64,000 nt of DNA from Spirochaetota bacterium. Its GTDB lineage: Bacteria; Spirochaetota; UBA4802; UBA5550. The translations under genes were made by a program, and so were the position numbers. The stretch lies in contig JAGNKX010000016.1 in the NCBI GenBank assembly GCA_017999915.1, positions 1-64,000 of the forward strand, written 5' to 3'. Each line of letters opens with the position of its first letter. The first letter of the stretch is position 1. The notes beneath the pieces are model-generated. The model worked only from the letters and a program-made list of their open reading frames with translations. It had not been told where the DNA came from and searched no databases. Below are positions 61,633 through 64,000 of this stretch, one piece after another.

Positions 61633-63143
61633 TTTTTACCTCCGGCGACGCGGCTGTCCACGAGTATGCCCACGGTCCTGTTTGATTCAGTAAAATACCT
61701 GTCCTTCATGGCTTTCACGTCCTTGATGGAGACTTTCTTTATCATGGCAAGATAATCGGCCGCGTATTTCCAGCTGCCGTATATGGTCTGGTAGTAGCTC
61801 AGGATGCCGGCGATACCCTTGTTCGTCTCGAGATCGAAGACGACCCCCGACTCGATGCCGTTGATCACCTTGCGCAGCTCCGCTTCCGAGACGTCCTCGA
61901 AGAAGCGGCCCATCTCGTCATAGATGGCCCGCTCGAGCTCCTCCGCCGTGTGGGGCTGCCGCGGCGTCGCGAAGATGGTGAAGAGATTGTCGTAGCGCGA
62001 CCCCGGGGCGCCGTTCCAGGCGCTCACCGACGAGGCGATCTTCTTCTCCAGCACCAGGGCCCGGTAGAGGCGGGACGATTTCCCACCGGTGAGCATCTCG
62101 CCGATGACCTCGCAGGCCAGGTCGTCGGTCGACGGGAACGCGGGCTTGTGCCAGCCGATGATGAGATAGGGGTTCGCCTCGAAGGCCATGGTGAAGCGCC
62201 GCTCACCGGTCTGCCTCGGCTCCTTCACGGTCACCGGGGCCGGGGCGGGGCGCTCCTCAATGGCGCCGAAATATTTTTCCAGCACCTCGACGGTGCGCGC
62301 CGTGTCCTGCATCCCCACGATGGTGATGGTCATGCGGGACGGGACGTAGTTGTCGCGGTAAAATTTCCGCACATCCTCGATCGACAGAAAGGGAATATTG
62401 GACCGCCATCCGATGATGGGGTGCCGGTACGGATGGGCGACGAGCGCCGTGGCCATGAATCTTTCATAGATAAGACCGGTGCCGATGGAGTCGTAATGCA
62501 TGAGCCGCTCCTGGAGCACGTTGTTTCGCTCCAGGTAGAATTCCCGCAGCACCGGGCTGATGAGGCGCTCCGATTCCATCTTCGCCCACATCTCCAGCTT
62601 CGACGCCGGCAGCTGGATATAATAACCGGTCTTGTCCTTGGAGGTCGAGGCGTTGAATCCGACTCCGCCGTTCTCCGCGTAGATGGCGTCGTAGGGCGTG
62701 CTCACGACCAGCGCCGCCTGTTCCTTCTGGAGGCGCTTCAGCTCGGATTCCAGGGCCGGCAGGCGCGCGTTCTTCGGGTCGGTGAGCTTCAGGCGGTCGA
62801 TGGTCTCCCCAACGGCCTCCATCCTTCCCTGGATGGCCCGCTCCCTGCCCCAGTCCCTGGTGCCGATGGTCTCGGTCCCCTTGAAGAGCATGTGCTCCAG
62901 CAGGTGGGCGGCGCCCATGGTGCGGTAGCTTTCCTCCACCGATCCGACGCGAAAGGAAATCTCGAAAGCCAGTACCGGCGCATACCCGCGGTTGAGGAGA
63001 ATCACGGTGATGCCGTTTGAGAGCTTTTTCGTCACCACGTTCTTTTTCAGGTATTCGCCGGCGTCCCGGATGGCGCCGTGGCCCGGGTCAGCGGCAATCA
63101 TTGCGGCAAGTATGAACGCCGGTATCAGCATGGTCCTTTTCAT
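61629..63143 (-). CDS. M16 family zinc metallopeptidase (active form)
   Basis: A 504-residue exported peptidase: signal peptide MKRTMLIPAFILAAMIAADP, then an M16 domain with the inverted zinc motif HLLEH in MGAAHLLEHMLFKGTETIGT near 73-92, and downstream Glu residues typical of the third ligand. The C-terminal half has the RLYRALVLEKKIASSVSAW block. It probably degrades peptides in the periplasm together with the following inactive partner. ATG 63143 has CAGGAG ahead; an in-frame extension lacks a signal start. Confidence 0.9.
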   Translation of the reverse strand: MKRTMLIPAFILAAMIAADPGHGAIRDAGEYLKKNVVTKKLSNGITVILLNRGYAPVLAFEISFRVGSVEESYRTMGAAHLLEHMLFKGTETIGTRDWGRERAIQGRMEAVGETIDRLKLTDPKNARLPALESELKRLQKEQAALVVSTPYDAIYAENGGVGFNASTSKDKTGYYIQLPASKLEMWAKMESERLISPVLREFYLERNNVLQERLMHYDSIGTGLIYERFMATALVAHPYRHPIIGWRSNIPFLSIEDVRKFYRDNYVPSRMTITIVGMQDTARTVEVLEKYFGAIEERPAPAPVTVKEPRQTGERRFTMAFEANPYLIIGWHKPAFPSTDDLACEVIGEMLTGGKSSRLYRALVLEKKIASSVSAWNGAPGSRYDNLFTIFATPRQPHTAEELERAIYDEMGRFFEDVSEAELRKVINGIESGVVFDLETNKGIAGILSYYQTIYGSWKYAADYLAMIKKVSIKDVKAMKDRYFTESNRTVGILVDSRVAGGKK

Positions 63144-63561
63144 GAAATACTCCTGGAGGGTATGATGAAACGAGTTCAATGGTGGCGGGATAGGGGAAGT
63201 TAAATCAAGAATAATTTTTCAGGGGATTGGATTGTAAAGCCGGATAGTTATCGGTGATCTGAGGGTGTCAGAGTAACGTCCAGGCCGGGCATCTCGGGGT
63301 CAGAGTAACGGCTAAACCTTATTTTCGGGGTCAGAGCAGTTTCAACGCCGATAGTTATCGGTAAACAAATGTTCAGATTTTCATGGGTCAGAGTAAATGA
63401 TAACTGGATAGTTATCGGTAATATCGGGGGCTGGGCCTCCAATACGATAGTTATCGGTTCTTTAGGGTGTCGGAGCAAAATGCAGCACCCTCGTTCAGGG
63501 GTTTTCACTCTCTGCGATAAAATACTGGACAGGTTCAGCATAATCAATTATACGCGGAAAC
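63144..63561. other. Gene-free region with interleaved short repeats
   Basis: This spacer between two divergent genes holds the two interleaved repeat families at 63243-63477; no other feature is supported. Confidence 0.55.
63243..63477. repeat. Interleaved GATAGTTATCGGT and GTCAGAGTAA repeat array
   Basis: GATAGTTATCGGT occurs exactly four times (63243, 63350, 63407, 63446). A GGGTGTCAGAGTAACG-like word occurs five times (63263, 63296, 63327, 63384, 63465), decaying to the right. They alternate in mixed order with spacings that are not constant. A GATAGTTATCGG copy also stands on the minus strand at 19902-19913. Confidence 0.75.
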
Positions 63562-64000
63562 ATGAAAACACGACATTCAACAACACGATATGCATCCATC
63601 TCTCTCTCCATCTTACTGCTGGTGATCGCGGGGAGCGGTGCCGTGCGGTCGAACGAAAAGAACGTGATACTGAAGCAATTTCCCACGAAGTACCACGTGA
63701 AAATGACCCTGAAGCTCGACAAAAACGCCTATGATTTCTCCGGGGCCGGGGACTTCAGGCTCTACCTGCTCAGCCCCGTGCCGACCACGAACCAGTACCA
63801 CGACGTGGGACTGGTGTCATTCAACAAGGGGAAGCTCATTCCCTTCGACAACGATAACCAGCGCATACTGGTAAACCAGGGAGTAAACAGCCTCCCCGAC
63901 GACATCCAGCTTGAATACGACATCACGGTGTACAGCGTCCATGTAGACTTCAATTCCATCGGCGAAATCTATCCCTACGATAAGACTACCGATGAATACA
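63562..64000 (+). CDS. Exported protein, N-terminal part (cut by window end)
   Basis: An open frame of 146 codons runs to the window end without a stop. It starts with a signal-like sequence (TRHSTTRYASISLSILLLVI then AGSGAVRS), followed by a beta-rich mature part: VKMTLKLDKNAYDFSGAGDF, RLYLLSPVPTTNQYHDVGLV and DDIQLEYDITVYSVHVDF. The layout is reminiscent of the N-terminal region of bacterial transglutaminase-like proteins, but the catalytic part is outside the window, so this is only a suggestion. The ribosome site is weak (GCGGAAAC). Confidence 0.6.
   Translation, partial: MKTRHSTTRYASISLSILLLVIAGSGAVRSNEKNVILKQFPTKYHVKMTLKLDKNAYDFSGAGDFRLYLLSPVPTTNQYHDVGLVSFNKGKLIPFDNDNQRILVNQGVNSLPDDIQLEYDITVYSVHVDFNSIGEIYPYDKTTDEY

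Noticed and set aside
61950-63020. 356-residue forward frame opposite the M16 peptidase
   Set aside because: Antisense shadow of a gene with a clear HLLEH motif and signal peptide.
63243-63477. Possible CRISPR array or iteron-type origin
   Set aside because: Repeat spacing is irregular, two different words alternate, and no cas, rep or dnaA gene lies near.

Overview
The window reads as chromosomal DNA of a Gram-negative bacterium with GC-rich genes and AT-richer spacers. Evidence for a Gram-negative, heterotrophic lifestyle is indirect: a complete-looking fatty-acid beta-oxidation set, signal peptides and lipoboxes, M16 peptidases, an RseC-like protein, 7TMR-DISM/SpoIIE signalling, STAS, and NTE-like and TPR-Mrr proteins. 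The mix is compatible with a spirochaete of the Leptospirales type or with a deltaproteobacterium-like lineage. No rRNA or other decisive marker is present, so the assignment is tentative.

Layout. 0.3-3.6 kb: hypB (hydrogenase nickel insertion) and an AlgI/AlgJ-like O-acetylation pair. 3.8-5.6 kb: a fadD-like acyl-CoA synthetase. 5.8-8.7 kb: a Crp-family regulator, a DUF4405-type membrane protein coupled to a UbiG-like methyltransferase, and a histidine phosphatase. 8.7-15.8 kb: a membrane LRR protein, two paralogous DUF2207 membrane proteins (one extended by Tim44-like and zinc-ribbon domains), YwbE and a lipoprotein. 15.8-26.1 kb: the lipid block, with a chalcone-isomerase-like protein, thiolase, a second acyl-CoA synthetase, an SCP2 protein, a TetR regulator, two acyl-CoA dehydrogenases, 3-hydroxyacyl-CoA dehydrogenase and enoyl-CoA hydratase. 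A palindrome with core ACTGACATGTCAGT occurs at four sites, in front of SCP2, tetR, the dehydrogenase operon and the distant fadD, and defines a probable local regulon.

26.1-38 kb: a 7TMR-DISM/SpoIIE phosphatase, a DUF2889 protein, a GpgS-like glycosyltransferase, a Kelch lipoprotein, DegT aminotransferase, a nucleotide-sugar epimerase, a nuclease-like protein coupled to a K+ channel, a MlaF-like ATPase and RsgA. 38-39.2 kb: an AT-rich island with a dense row of five hairpins and repeated GTGTCAGAGTAA-like words. 39.2-45.9 kb: ilvD, then one tight operon on the minus strand (exonuclease, SMR-like transporter, DUF362, HAD phosphatase, UbiA prenyltransferase, GtrA) that looks like lipid-linked sugar metabolism. 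46.5-48.4 kb: a five-domain S1 protein and a small unknown.

48.4-58 kb: a minus-strand block of poorly described genes and the most unusual part of the window. It holds two paralogous membrane-anchored TPR proteins ending in degenerate Mrr-like nuclease domains. Each is followed 13 bases later by a different partner: a ParB-like protein, or a cNMP-binding/P-loop/degenerate-patatin protein of NTE architecture. Between them lie a STAS protein translationally coupled to a six-hairpin-glycosidase-like protein, a small membrane protein and a MITE-like or RNA-like inverted repeat. 58.3-64 kb: tRNA-Ala(GGC), greA with an unannotated 42-residue ORF upstream, a triple 135-bp tandem repeat, an RseC-like protein, an active/inactive M16 peptidase pair, an array of two interleaved short repeats, and the start of a secreted protein cut by the window end.
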